Assembly (NCBI GenBank): GCA_034180045.1
Contig: JAXFOY010000022.1
Location: 1-59,887 of the forward strand
Reading direction: 5' to 3'
Length of the DNA: 59,887 nt
Source of the DNA: Eubacterium_B sp034180045
GTDB lineage: Bacteria; Bacillota; Clostridia; Peptostreptococcales; Anaerovoracaceae
Shown: positions 7,742-17,089 of the stretch, one piece after another
Position numbering within the stretch: the first letter of the stretch is position 1
Layout of the letters: every line of letters begins with the position of its first letter
Program-made: the position numbers and the translations under genes
The notes under the pieces: model-generated
Seen by the model: the letters and a program-made list of their open reading frames with translations, nothing else
Database searches by the model: none
What the model was told of the DNA's origin: nothing

Positions 7742-8269
7742 ATGATAATCTCAGTCGATAGAATCAAGAAAATTGAACAATTTAAGAGTGTAGACGATGA
7801 AGAAATCAAAGAGCAACTTGATGCGTTGGAAATACTAATTAGAAAGTATACTAACAACAATTTTCAAAATAGACACGTCAGGTTCACCGCATCATCGATT
7901 AACGACAAACTGAACGGTATATCCCCATTCTTAAAGGTTGGGGATACCGTTCAGATATCACAATCAAAGGTGAACGACGGATTATATGTTGTAAAAAAAC
8001 TTAATATTGATTCAATCGTCGTAGATAAATCGCTGTTTACAGTCAACAAAAATCTTGTAACAAAGGTTGAATATCCTTTTGATGTCAAGCAAGGGATTAT
8101 AAATCTGATGGTGTGGGAAATCGAAAACCGCTCAAAGGTGGGGGTTAAGTCTGAAACTCTATCGAGACATTCGGTTACATATTTTGATTTGGACAAAACT
8201 AATCAAGTAATGGGTTATCCTGTATCGCTTTTAGGTTTTCTTGATAAATATATAAAGGCGAGGTTTTGA
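7742..8269 (+). CDS. Head-tail connector protein (adaptor-like)
   Basis: This 175-residue protein follows the capsid gene, where the first connector ring protein (HK97 gp6/SPP1 gp15 position) is expected. It opens with an alpha-helical segment, DDEEIKEQLDALEILIRKYTN, a common pattern in gp6-like adaptors. An inserted beta-rich part (VGDTVQISQSKVNDGLYVVK) follows. The C-terminus (NLMVWEIENRSKVGVKSETL...) resembles adaptor tails. ATG 7742 is favoured because AGGTAGGTG lies seven bases upstream. Identification is by pattern and order. Confidence 0.65.
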   Translation: MIISVDRIKKIEQFKSVDDEEIKEQLDALEILIRKYTNNNFQNRHVRFTASSINDKLNGISPFLKVGDTVQISQSKVNDGLYVVKKLNIDSIVVDKSLFTVNKNLVTKVEYPFDVKQGIINLMVWEIENRSKVGVKSETLSRHSVTYFDLDKTNQVMGYPVSLLGFLDKYIKARF

Positions 8270-8270
8270 T

Positions 8271-8600
8271 ATGATTGGTGGTAATATCGTTGCGACAGTC
8301 GAGAAAAAGACAGTCAAAAAGAATAAAATCGGTGAATCTGTATCATCTTGGGTTGATTACAAGACTATAAAAGGTTGGCTAGATTATACAAGCGGTGCTA
8401 ATGATTTATCAAAACACCATGCAAAAGTGCAAGATACCACACATATATTTATGTGTGATTATCAAACGGATATAAAACCCGATTACAGGCTTAAAATCCA
8501 CAACGATATATATGCTATTTTGCAAGTTGACAATCCTATGGAGATGAACAAACATCTTGAAATTTATCTAAAGTATATAGGTGGTGGTATAGGTGTTTGA
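8271..8600 (+). CDS. Head-closure / head-tail joining protein
   Basis: This 109-residue beta-rich protein sits in the position of SPP1 gp16 or HK97 gp7, the stopper that closes the portal channel after packaging. The phrase KGWLDYTSG near residue 35 and the run YQTDIKPDYRLKIHNDIYAILQ near 65-86 fit the small barrel of the head-tail joining family, whose members often read DRIVYNGKEYEI in this region. It overlaps the next gene by eight bases. Assignment is mainly by order. Confidence 0.6.
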   Translation: MIGGNIVATVEKKTVKKNKIGESVSSWVDYKTIKGWLDYTSGANDLSKHHAKVQDTTHIFMCDYQTDIKPDYRLKIHNDIYAILQVDNPMEMNKHLEIYLKYIGGGIGV

Positions 8601-8991
8601 AGATTACTCAGTGAAGGTTAAATCGGCAATGAATGACCAAGCTATAGCATTTCTCGAAGAAGCATGTGGAGAAATAGAATCGCGGACTAAACGTAATACA
8701 AGGGTTGATACTGGTAAAACAAAATCATCATTTCAACATAAAATTGATGAGGGTGATTTAACCGGTTATATCGGTTCAAATTATCAAAATGCGATATGGG
8801 AAGAATTTGGAACAGGGATGTATGCGGTAAATGGCAATGGTAGAACTACACCGTGGATATATGAAGATGAACACGGTGTAAAACATTATACTCGAGGTAA
8901 AACACCATCGAGGGCATTTTTTAAGGCTTACAACAGTCTTAAAAATAAGATTAAAAAAATGGCAGAACAGAGGTTTGGAGAAATAAAATGA
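8593..8991 (+). CDS. Tail-completion / neck protein (HK97 gp10-like)
   Basis: This 132-residue protein has the typical gp10 pattern: an N-terminal helix, then TRVDTGKTKSSF (about 37-48), a YIGSNYQNAIWEEFGTG segment (about 60-76) and PSRAFFKAYNSLKNKIKK near the end. Members join the tail terminator to the head connector. The start is GTG 8593 within the previous gene; a TTG at 8596 is a possible alternative. It ends in an ATGA overlap with the next gene. Confidence 0.78.
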   Translation: MFEDYSVKVKSAMNDQAIAFLEEACGEIESRTKRNTRVDTGKTKSSFQHKIDEGDLTGYIGSNYQNAIWEEFGTGMYAVNGNGRTTPWIYEDEHGVKHYTRGKTPSRAFFKAYNSLKNKIKKMAEQRFGEIK

Positions 8992-9359
8992 CATCTGAAT
9001 TACTTAAACACATAAACACCATTATGGACGAGTTAAAAATCCCATATCAGTTTTTAGAGTGGAAATCAGATATAAAGTTTCCATTTTGGGTCGGTGAGTA
9101 TTCGGAAATAGAAACATTAGATGAGGATGGAAGAAATGAATTCACATTTATATTGACTGGCACAACAAATAATAATTATTTAGAATTGTTGGAACCCGCA
9201 AATATAATAAAGTCACGTTTTACAAATCATTATGCGATTCTCGAAAATGGCTCGGGTATTGTAATTTGGGTGTCAAATACTATGCTAATACCGACGGAAG
9301 CTGAAAATTTATATAGGATACAAATTAATCTAACGATTAAAGAATGGAGCGTAGGATGA
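8988..9359 (+). CDS. Tail terminator-like protein
   Basis: This 123-residue protein lies between the gp10-like gene and the major tail protein, the normal place of the tail terminator or tail-tube capping protein. It begins with a helix (SELLKHINTIMDELKIPYQFLEW). Beta strands follow, with EFTFILTGTTNNNYLELLEPANII and a C-terminal strand LYRIQINLTIKEW, consistent with an alpha/beta fold of the gpU/SPP1 gp17 kind. GGAG at about 8977 serves ATG 8988. Function is assigned by order and general fold. Confidence 0.6.
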   Translation: MTSELLKHINTIMDELKIPYQFLEWKSDIKFPFWVGEYSEIETLDEDGRNEFTFILTGTTNNNYLELLEPANIIKSRFTNHYAILENGSGIVIWVSNTMLIPTEAENLYRIQINLTIKEWSVG

Positions 9360-9934
9360 AAGTAGGAAAGACAGGGGTAAACACAAATACACCTAAATCG
9401 ATTGTATTTGGGGCAGGAACCATACACAAAGGATTGAAATATGTGGGAAATAAGTGGAACTATGAGGAATCAGTTATCGGAGCAACTCAAGGTGGCTCTA
9501 AGATAACGATTATACCTGAGTTCAAAGATATTGAAGCAGATGGGGCGCTGGTACTTGCTAAAGGACTAAAGGTAAAAGTCGGTGAAAAGGCAAATATGGA
9601 ACTCAATATGCTTGAGATTAAGAAAGATATGATCAAAAGTGCGATTATTGGTAAAGATGGTACATCTGCGGATAACAAACTTGATCTTATCGAAACTAAA
9701 GCAAATATCGAAGTCGGAGATTATTACGAAAATATCGCGTTTGTTGGTAAAACACTTGAGAATAAGGATATTATTGTAATAATGGACAATGCATTGTGTA
9801 CTAATGGTTTCGAACTCGAGGGGAAGAACAAGGAAAACGGCGCACTAAAGATGACATTCGAGTGCCACGCTGGATTGGATTCTGATTTGAGTACACTACC
9901 AATTCACATTTATTATCCAAAGGTTGAGATGTAG
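9356..9934 (+). CDS. Major tail (tube) protein
   Basis: This 192-residue subunit would stack as hexameric rings to make the flexible tail tube. The N-terminal segment TPKSIVFGAGTIHKGLKY (about residues 11-28) and the alternating beta pattern that follows resemble siphovirus tube proteins. It precedes the tail chaperones and tape measure, the standard order. ATG 9356 is preferred over an in-frame ATG at 9344 because GGAG lies six bases before it; the earlier ATG has no clear ribosome site. Either way it overlaps the preceding gene. Confidence 0.8.
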   Translation: MKVGKTGVNTNTPKSIVFGAGTIHKGLKYVGNKWNYEESVIGATQGGSKITIIPEFKDIEADGALVLAKGLKVKVGEKANMELNMLEIKKDMIKSAIIGKDGTSADNKLDLIETKANIEVGDYYENIAFVGKTLENKDIIVIMDNALCTNGFELEGKNKENGALKMTFECHAGLDSDLSTLPIHIYYPKVEM

Positions 9935-9944
9935 GTGAAAAATA

Positions 9945-10106
9945 ATGCGTATGAAGATAATAAAATCGTTTATCGATAAACACACTAAAAAGGTGTATAA
10001 CATCGATGAAATCGTCGATTTTACACCTCAGAGGTTGGAAGAAATAACGGATAAAAGTTATATAGAAGAGGTTGAAAATGATAGAGTTAAGAAAGCTAAA
10101 AGCTGA
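9945..10106 (+). CDS. Small conserved-position phage protein (53 residues)
   Basis: ATG 9945 opens a 53-residue frame beginning MRMKIIKSFIDKHTKKVY and containing EIVDFTPQRLEEITDKSYIEEVE. It follows the tube gene closely with TAGGTGA upstream, and its last 29 bases overlap the start of the next gene. Short proteins with a TPQRLEEI-like phrase are common between tube and chaperone genes in related prophages, but their role is unknown. Codon pattern and overlap support it as real. Confidence 0.6.
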   Translation: MRMKIIKSFIDKHTKKVYNIDEIVDFTPQRLEEITDKSYIEEVENDRVKKAKS

Positions 10107-10443
10107 TGATATATTTCCGGTACTAAACATAATAAACAAAATCGGATTGAAAGAAATCAAGGATAGCATTGACGGTGATAAGCTTGCAAAAATGATGAAA
10201 CAGGATAATACTGATTTTACATCGATTGGCGCAAGTGTAATAGTAGATATGGTGCAAGTTGTTGTTAAAAATCTATCAACTTGTAAGACGGATATTTACA
10301 ATCTATTCGCAAGTTTGACGGGGAAAACGGCTAAACAGATTGGCGAAATGGAAATCGTACCATTCACTGAAATGCTTATCGATTTCTTTAAAAAGGAAGA
10401 ATTTGCGGATTTTATCAAGGTTGTTTCAAAATTCAACAAGTAG
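10078..10443 (+). CDS. Tail assembly chaperone (gpG-like)
   Basis: This 121-residue mostly helical protein lies between the tube protein and the tape measure, where siphophages encode the first tail assembly chaperone. It starts IELRKLKADDIFPVLNIINKIG, a common opening of Firmicutes versions. AGAAGAGG at 10064-10071 sets ATG 10078, and a TTG two codons earlier is possible. The chaperone binds the tape measure and recruits tube subunits. Confidence 0.7.
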   Translation: MIELRKLKADDIFPVLNIINKIGLKEIKDSIDGDKLAKMMKQDNTDFTSIGASVIVDMVQVVVKNLSTCKTDIYNLFASLTGKTAKQIGEMEIVPFTEMLIDFFKKEEFADFIKVVSKFNK

Positions 10444-10457
10444 GAGATGTGGAGTTT

Positions 10458-10760
10458 ATGGACTTGCTATTCAGAGAATACGCAAGTCCTTTTATTTTGC
10501 TCGATAATCTCATAATTTCGTTAAAATTTAACGAATGGGTTGATAGATTTTTAGAATCTCATAAAGAAAAAATACAATGGGAATTGTGGCTACATAAAGT
10601 ACTCGACAAAACTTGGAACGATTACAAACAAGATTGTGACAGTGAAGAGGATGCGAGAAGAAATCTACAATTACAGTTAAATATGAGCGAATTTGAATTG
10701 GAAACAACGGTAAAAGCATCATTTGAAATAATCAATGGATTTAATCCGGAAAGGGGGTAA
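10458..10760 (+). CDS. Second tail assembly chaperone (gpGT-like partner)
   Basis: This 100-residue protein has EYASPFILLDNLIISLKFNEWVDRF at its start and a charged helical end. In many Gram-positive siphophages the T part is made by a -1 frameshift from the G part. Here it lies in the -1 frame relative to the upstream gene, but it has its own start region (TAGGAGATGTGGAG before ATG 10458, GTG 10449 as an alternative). No slippery heptamer is visible in the shared open stretch (10,392-10,443). Independent translation is therefore favoured. Confidence 0.6.
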   Translation: MDLLFREYASPFILLDNLIISLKFNEWVDRFLESHKEKIQWELWLHKVLDKTWNDYKQDCDSEEDARRNLQLQLNMSEFELETTVKASFEIINGFNPERG

Positions 10761-10761
10761 C

Positions 10762-12990
10762 ATGGATTTATTTAAGCTTGTGGGTAAGATTATTGTAAAA
10801 AATAGCGAAGCGAACGACAATATCGATGAAACAGTAGATAAAGCGGAGAAATCAGAAAGTAGACTGGGCAGGATATTCAAAGGCATCGGTAAAGTTGCAA
10901 AGGTTTCTTTTGCAACAATAACCGGTTTGATGGTTTCCGCTGGAGTAGTGCTTGGTAAACTCACAAAAAGTGCGCTTGGTAATTATGCTGAATATGAACA
11001 GCTTATAGGCGGTGTAGAAACGCTATTCAAAAGTTCATCGGGTAAGCTTATAGGATATGCTAATGAAGCATATAAAACCGCTGGCATGAGTGCAAATAAG
11101 TACATGGAGACGGTCACAAGTTTTAGCGCATCTTTGTTACAATCTCTTAATGGTGACACAGATAAGGCGGCGGACAAAGCGAATCAAGCAATTATTGATA
11201 TGTCCGATAATGCAAATAAGATGGGTACCACTATGGAATCTATACAATTTGCATATCAAGGTTTTGCGAAGCAAAACTATACAATGCTCGACAACCTCAA
11301 GCTCGGTTATGGTGGTACTAAAGAGGAGATGGAAAGGTTATTAAAGGATGCAGAAGCTATAAGTGGCATCCATTATGATATTTCATCTTATGCTGACATT
11401 GTAGATGCTATTCATGTGATTCAAACCGAAATGGGTATCACTGGTACTACCGCCAAAGAAGCGTCAAGCACAATTCAAGGATCTATAAGAATGTTAAAAG
11501 CATCATGGCAGAATTTTATGACAGGGCTTGCGGATCCAAAACAAAATATTGGTAAACTGATTGATAACTTTGTAGATTCCGTGACAACGGCGGTTAAAAA
11601 TATTGTACCCAAAATTATAACCATATTACCTAACTTAGTAAATGGTTTGGTTAAAATAGTGCAACAGCTATCTAAATATATACCAAACTTATTAAAAACT
11701 TTGATTCCGGTTATAATCGAGTCGGCTAAAAATTTGGTACAATCTGTACTTAAAATATTACCATCGTTGATAAAACTTTTAATCAACGTGTTACCGGATA
11801 TAATCAACGCAATAATAGAAATACATATTAAGATTATACAAGCGTTACCGGAAATAATACAAATGGTTGTAAAGGCATTGCCACAGTTAATACAAAGTAT
11901 TGTGCAAGGATTAACTCAGAATTTACCAGCACTAATACAAGGGGTAATACAGTTGGTGATTGGAATAGTAGAAGCATTACCGATAATCATTCAAGGCATT
12001 GTTGACGCTTTACCTCAAATAATTTCGCTTATAATTCAAGCAATATTATTGTGTTTACCTCAAATAATACAAGGTTTGATACAGTTAACAATGGCGATTG
12101 TCGTTGCGTTGCCACAGATAATATCCGCATTAATTCAAGCGATTCCGCAAATCATAGATGGTATAATTCAAGGGTTTTCACCACTTGGTGGTAAACTCAT
12201 GGAATTGGCTAAAAATGCTTTAGATGGTGTGAAAGACGTATTTATAAATATTTGGGAAGCTATCAAAAACGTTGTATTAAACGTAATGGATAGTATAAAG
12301 AATGTTATAAGTAATATCTTGGACAGCATAAAAAACGTATTTTCAAATGTTTGGGATAATATTAAAAATGGTGTATCTGTAGCGATAAACGGTATAAAAA
12401 ACATCGTATCGAATGTTTTTGAATCAGTCAGAGGTACGGTCACAAATATTTGGAACGGTATAAAAGACGCTATATGGACGCCAATTCAGTGGGCATATAA
12501 CAAGGTGAGTACCCTAATTAGTAGCATTAAAAATTTATTTAATTTTAAATTTCACTGGCCACACATTCCGTTGCCACACTTTAGCATTTCGGGAAGTGCT
12601 AACCCATTAAAATGGTTGACTCAAGGTGTGCCAAAATTAAGTGTGAGTTGGTACGCAAAAGCCATGGATAAAGGTATGATCATGAATCAACCTACAATCT
12701 TTGGTTATAATCAAGCTACAAATCAACTCATGGCCGGCGGGGAAGCAGGAAGTGAAACGGTAGTTGGTACAAATTCTTTGATGGATATGATCAAAGATGC
12801 TGTTCAGCGAGAAAATGGTTCGCTTAAAGAAATATTGACTCAGATTTTAGATGCAATAAAACAGTACTTGCCTGAGATATCTACAAATATGAAATTTGAC
12901 TTAGTACTTGATTCGGGCGAACTTGTTGGAGCGACGGCTTCACAAATGGATGAAGCACTTGGAAAGATAGCGAGGAAAAAATATAGATGA
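10762..12990 (+). CDS. Tape measure protein
   Basis: This 743-residue protein sets tail length and probably helps DNA pass the membrane. The N-terminal 280 residues have a hydrophobic segment (about 50-70) and the conserved region around EQLIGGVETLFKSSS, MSANKYMETVTSFSAS and MLDNLKLGYGGTKEEMERLL. Residues of about 280-470 are a run of hydrophobic, proline-punctuated repeats of the kind LPQIIxxLIQ. Residues of about 480-585 are roughly 11-residue repeats (xIxNVxDSIKN) typical of tape measures. The C-terminus contains MAGGEAGSETVVG, common in this family. AAGGGGGT precedes ATG 10762. Confidence 0.93.
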   Translation: MDLFKLVGKIIVKNSEANDNIDETVDKAEKSESRLGRIFKGIGKVAKVSFATITGLMVSAGVVLGKLTKSALGNYAEYEQLIGGVETLFKSSSGKLIGYANEAYKTAGMSANKYMETVTSFSASLLQSLNGDTDKAADKANQAIIDMSDNANKMGTTMESIQFAYQGFAKQNYTMLDNLKLGYGGTKEEMERLLKDAEAISGIHYDISSYADIVDAIHVIQTEMGITGTTAKEASSTIQGSIRMLKASWQNFMTGLADPKQNIGKLIDNFVDSVTTAVKNIVPKIITILPNLVNGLVKIVQQLSKYIPNLLKTLIPVIIESAKNLVQSVLKILPSLIKLLINVLPDIINAIIEIHIKIIQALPEIIQMVVKALPQLIQSIVQGLTQNLPALIQGVIQLVIGIVEALPIIIQGIVDALPQIISLIIQAILLCLPQIIQGLIQLTMAIVVALPQIISALIQAIPQIIDGIIQGFSPLGGKLMELAKNALDGVKDVFINIWEAIKNVVLNVMDSIKNVISNILDSIKNVFSNVWDNIKNGVSVAINGIKNIVSNVFESVRGTVTNIWNGIKDAIWTPIQWAYNKVSTLISSIKNLFNFKFHWPHIPLPHFSISGSANPLKWLTQGVPKLSVSWYAKAMDKGMIMNQPTIFGYNQATNQLMAGGEAGSETVVGTNSLMDMIKDAVQRENGSLKEILTQILDAIKQYLPEISTNMKFDLVLDSGELVGATASQMDEALGKIARKKYR

Positions 12991-13610
12991 TAGGGTTAAA
13001 GTTTGGAGAAAAACATTCACATAACGATTACGGTTTAATCCTCACGTCAAAGGATATAGGATTTCCTACACCGAAAATTGAAACAATTGACATACCACAT
13101 TCTGATGGCTCACTTGATTTTACAAGTGAGCCTATTAAATTTAAGAACAGAAAATTATCTTTTGAATTTGCAAAACCTGAGTTTCAAAAAAATATGCTAA
13201 AAACTTTTGACAATATAGCAAGTGAAATTCACGGGCAAAAAATGAAAATAACATTAGATGATGATGCCGGATATTATTATTTTGGTAGATGTACGATTAC
13301 ATCGTTTCAGACGTTACAAGGATATTTTACATTTAAGGTAGATGTTGATGCAGAACCGTACAGGCTAAAACAAACGATTACAGAGAAGATATTATCACAA
13401 GGTATAAATACTTTACACAATGAGCAAAAAGCCGTCGTACCTCAATTTGAGACGTCGGATTCGGTAACAATAGCATTCAATGGCAAAACATTTACACATA
13501 GTAAAGGTAATTTTAAAATACCCGAAATTGAATTCATAAAAGGGGATAATATTTTACAGATAACTGGCGGTGGCAATGTAAAAATAGTATATCAAGAGGG
13601 TGATTTATAA
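12987..13610 (+). CDS. Distal tail protein (Dit)
   Basis: This 207-residue protein forms the hexameric hub between tail tube and tip. The start (LKFGEKHSHNDYGLILTSKD), the segment TIDIPHSDGSLDFT and the closing part of the first domain (TFKVDVDAEPYRLK) are typical of Firmicutes Dit proteins. The remaining C-terminal part is a small beta domain. The start ATG overlaps the tape measure stop as ATGA, and the gene is directly upstream of the Tal gene, as usual. Confidence 0.85.
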   Translation: MIGLKFGEKHSHNDYGLILTSKDIGFPTPKIETIDIPHSDGSLDFTSEPIKFKNRKLSFEFAKPEFQKNMLKTFDNIASEIHGQKMKITLDDDAGYYYFGRCTITSFQTLQGYFTFKVDVDAEPYRLKQTITEKILSQGINTLHNEQKAVVPQFETSDSVTIAFNGKTFTHSKGNFKIPEIEFIKGDNILQITGGGNVKIVYQEGDL

Positions 13611-15280
13611 TGTATCAAATTTATGCAGATAATCAACTAATTTATGATGCGAGATTGTCGGAATTAACGCTATTCAACCCGCAATTAAATTTGATATTAG
13701 GAGAAGTGGGAAAGTTAACATTCACGATTACAGATAAACATCCGCGTTTAAATCTACTAAGTCGAATGAAGACGATAATTAGAGTCAAAGATGATGAGGA
13801 AACCATATTTAGAGGGCGTATATTAAACGATACAAAGGATTTTAATAAACGATTGAAGATTGAATGTGAAAGCGATTTAGCTTTTCTCAACGACTCGATT
13901 TTTAACCCATTTGAACATAAAGGTACAATTAAAGAATTATTTGTAAAAATAATTGATAATCATAACCAACAAGTGGATGAAATAAAGAGATTTAAAATTG
14001 GCAACGTAACGGTAACAGATTCAAATGATTATATAAATCGTAGTTCGGAAGAATATTTGAATTCATTACAAGCACTACAAGAAAAATTAGTTAAACCGTT
14101 AGGTGGACATTTACATATAAGATATGAAAAAGATGGTAACTATATTGATTATTTATCTGATTTTCCATTTCTTACGAATCAAAAAATAGAAATAGGAAAA
14201 AATATATTAGATTTATCGAGTAGTCTCGAGGGTGACGAAATTGCAACAATATTAATCCCACTCGGCAAAAAAGATGAAGAAACAAAAAAATATCTTGATA
14301 TTACTTCGGTCAATAATGGGAAAAATTATATTGCGGATGAAGAAGCTATACAAAAGTATGGAAAAATAACAAAAGTGGAACACTGGGACAATGTAACAAT
14401 CGATTCTAATTTGCTACAAAAAGGGAAAAAGAGATTAGGGGAATTGATACACTTGTCTGGAACGATAGATATTACGGCAGTTGATTTGTCTAAAATCAAT
14501 AGGAGTATAGAATCGTTTAAGATTGGCACTAAGGTTAATGTTGTATCTGAGGTTCATGGAATAGATTCTTATTATTTAGTTACAAAACTGACACTAAATC
14601 TACAAAAACCATGGGGTAACAGATTACAACTCGGTGGAAGTTATAAAACATTAACTGATACGACGCTTGGCAACAAACCTAAAGATGGAAAAGATGGGTT
14701 ATCTCCGACGATAAATCTCGAAAAGGATGGGGATAAAACAAAGGTAACAGTTATAGACAAAAATGGAACTAAAACGGCAGAGATAATTGATGGTTATGGT
14801 AAAGAGGAAGTAAATAAAGCTGTTGAATCTCTCAAACAAGAAGCGTTTACAAAAGTTGAACAAACACAAGATACAATTGTTACTCAAATAGAATCTAAAT
14901 ACTCATTAGTAAACGAGATAATCAACGAAGTAAAAACATCTTTAGTTCAAACGGCAGAGGGAATCAATATAAATTTTGAAAGACTCAGTAAGAATCTTGA
15001 CAATGTGATAGCTGGTAATACGGCAGAATTCGAAAAGATAAAAAAATACATTAGATTTGAAAATGGAAATATTATACTCGGAGCAGAGGGTAATCCGCTC
15101 ACGTTAAAAATAGAAAATGACAAAATCAAATTTCTTGAGAACGGAGCGGAAATCGCGTACTGGCAGAACAGACAGTTTTATGCAGTAGATGGAGAATTCA
15201 TAAACAGTCTAAAATTGGGCAAATTCGCATTTATTCCTCGCGAAAATGGAAATTTGAGTTTCATGAAGGTGGTGAAATAG
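13610..15280 (+). CDS. Tail-associated protein (Tal), prophage endopeptidase-like tip protein
   Basis: In this 556-residue protein the first 350 or so residues match the gp27-like tail hub found after Dit, with YADNQLIYDARLSELTLFNP near the start. A short collagen-like linker, DGKDGLSPTINLEKDGDKT, follows at about 362-380. Next comes a helical coiled-coil stretch (about 395-485), then a beta-rich C-terminus that begins RFENGNIILGAEG. Such proteins form the tail tip and often degrade peptidoglycan or hold fibres. No clear catalytic motif is visible. Its ATG shares one base with the previous stop. Confidence 0.8.
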   Translation: MYQIYADNQLIYDARLSELTLFNPQLNLILGEVGKLTFTITDKHPRLNLLSRMKTIIRVKDDEETIFRGRILNDTKDFNKRLKIECESDLAFLNDSIFNPFEHKGTIKELFVKIIDNHNQQVDEIKRFKIGNVTVTDSNDYINRSSEEYLNSLQALQEKLVKPLGGHLHIRYEKDGNYIDYLSDFPFLTNQKIEIGKNILDLSSSLEGDEIATILIPLGKKDEETKKYLDITSVNNGKNYIADEEAIQKYGKITKVEHWDNVTIDSNLLQKGKKRLGELIHLSGTIDITAVDLSKINRSIESFKIGTKVNVVSEVHGIDSYYLVTKLTLNLQKPWGNRLQLGGSYKTLTDTTLGNKPKDGKDGLSPTINLEKDGDKTKVTVIDKNGTKTAEIIDGYGKEEVNKAVESLKQEAFTKVEQTQDTIVTQIESKYSLVNEIINEVKTSLVQTAEGININFERLSKNLDNVIAGNTAEFEKIKKYIRFENGNIILGAEGNPLTLKIENDKIKFLENGAEIAYWQNRQFYAVDGEFINSLKLGKFAFIPRENGNLSFMKVVK

Positions 15281-17089
15281 ATGGGGTATTGGCTATCGAT
15301 AAGGTTTTCACCTGGGCGGCAGGATATTGAAAATAATCGCACATATATGTCGGTGTATCTGTCTATACATGCGTCAAATGGTTATTATGCAGAACATACT
15401 AACGCATCTGGAACATTAAATATAAATGGAGTTGACTATCCATTTTCCGGACACTATAGAGTAAACGGTAGTTCGCAGATAATACATAGTGTTGGCGTTT
15501 GGATTCCGCATAATCCGGACGGATCGAAAACTATATATGCATCTGCAAGCTTTGATACAAGGGTTGTAGGGGTACTTACCGCTTCAAATTCTGCAACATT
15601 AACAACCATACCACGTGCATCATCTCCGACAACATCAAAATCTGAAATTACATTCGGTGAGTCGTTTGAAATTTTTACACATAGAAAATCAACGACATTT
15701 ACACATGATGTCTATGTCATGGCAAACAACGATCCAAGCACGTATACAAAAATAGCAGACAAAATTCCGACCGACGTGACATGGACCTTACCGCATGAGT
15801 GGAAAGATAAGTTTCCTGATTCGAATGTAAAGCTACTGGTACGAGTTTATACATTTAATAACAATACAAATCTTGGACGAATTGACGCACCATTGGTTAT
15901 GGTAAAACCATCATCAGATATGTTGCCAGATTGTAATATATCTGTATCGGATGAAACCGAGAATTTTTCAAAATATGGTGGATTTGTAAAAGGGCAATCG
16001 AAATTAAAAATCACGTTAAACAATACATTCAAATATGGCGCAACATTGAATTCGCAATCAATAAGTATAAATGGTGCAAAATATCAGAGCGGAACACAAA
16101 CGGTTGATATATATGATAGTCAGATTGAAATAACCGGAAAAGTGACGGATTCTCGAAATGGAACAACAACGTCGAACAAAACTATTGATATTTTAGATTG
16201 GCATACACCTATAATCGAATCAGTAGAAATCGAAAGGTGTAAAGGAAATGGTGAAATCGACGGCAATGGGAATTATATTAAAATAACCTATTCGGTAAAT
16301 ATAGCTAATCTAAATAATAAAAATACAAAAACATTAACCGTCGAATTAAAAAAACAAAGCGAGCAAAATGGTGTCATAAAAAATATACCATTATCGTTAT
16401 ATAAAACTGATGGTAGCATCATTTTACCTTGCTCAAGCGATTATGCGTGGGAAACATCATTAAAACTTAAAGATTCATTTGAGGAATCGACATATACTCA
16501 ATTAGTTGGTACAGGATTTACTCTGATGGATTTCCATAACAGTGGTCGGGGGATGGCAATCGGCAAAGTTGCTGAAAAAAACGAACTATTAGATGTAAAT
16601 CTTAACGCAGAATTCAGAAAAGGGTTCAGCAGTAATGGGGTTACATATGACTTAAATAACGATGAATTGCAAATATTAAAACTAATCACCAGTGAAAATG
16701 ATGTAAGAATTGGTAAAGTTCTACAAACAATAGGTTTAAGAGTTCCGATTAAAATTGAAAAAAATGGACAATTTGAAATTGTCAAATACTCTGACGGTAC
16801 TTGTGAGGCATCTTGTCAAATAACGCAAATAACACCTGTTAATATGGTTCAGTGGAACACTTGCTGGTGGAGATGGATTGGTAATCTGAGGTTGCCTTAT
16901 GGTTTATTCAAAAGAGTTGATAATGTACAAGTAAGCGGTCATTGTAATGGTGGAGTTTTTACCTGCGGGTCTAGTAAAAATACTGATGTCTTACAAATAG
17001 TTTTGCTGATGCCGACGCCCGCATTTACAGCCAGCCAAGTCCCAACAGAATTGCCATTTGTAAGAGTGTACGGGAGGTATAAAGATTAA
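15281..17089 (+). CDS. Baseplate / tail fibre protein (DUF859-like minor structural protein)
   Basis: This 602-residue beta-rich protein was probably involved in host recognition. The first 110 residues resemble the DUF859 N-terminus (a short beta domain containing SATLTTIPRASSPT). Repeated Ig-like beta modules follow, and then a part with GFTLMDFHNSGRGMAIGKVAEKNELLDVNL (split here only by position, about 410-440), which is typical of this family. The last 100 residues, with several Trp and Cys, may be the receptor-binding tip. Position after Tal and length fit a fibre. The host ligand cannot be read from sequence. Confidence 0.7.
   Translation: MGYWLSIRFSPGRQDIENNRTYMSVYLSIHASNGYYAEHTNASGTLNINGVDYPFSGHYRVNGSSQIIHSVGVWIPHNPDGSKTIYASASFDTRVVGVLTASNSATLTTIPRASSPTTSKSEITFGESFEIFTHRKSTTFTHDVYVMANNDPSTYTKIADKIPTDVTWTLPHEWKDKFPDSNVKLLVRVYTFNNNTNLGRIDAPLVMVKPSSDMLPDCNISVSDETENFSKYGGFVKGQSKLKITLNNTFKYGATLNSQSISINGAKYQSGTQTVDIYDSQIEITGKVTDSRNGTTTSNKTIDILDWHTPIIESVEIERCKGNGEIDGNGNYIKITYSVNIANLNNKNTKTLTVELKKQSEQNGVIKNIPLSLYKTDGSIILPCSSDYAWETSLKLKDSFEESTYTQLVGTGFTLMDFHNSGRGMAIGKVAEKNELLDVNLNAEFRKGFSSNGVTYDLNNDELQILKLITSENDVRIGKVLQTIGLRVPIKIEKNGQFEIVKYSDGTCEASCQITQITPVNMVQWNTCWWRWIGNLRLPYGLFKRVDNVQVSGHCNGGVFTCGSSKNTDVLQIVLLMPTPAFTASQVPTELPFVRVYGRYKD

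Noticed and set aside
10389..10460. Programmed -1 frameshift joining the two tail chaperone genes
   Set aside because: The second gene is in the -1 frame and stays open back to 10392, but no X-XXY-YYZ heptamer in the right phase is found in the shared stretch. The second gene has its own start region.
11475..11807. Antisense open frame in the tape measure gene
   Set aside because: It is produced by the repetitive hydrophobic codons of the opposite strand and has no start signals.
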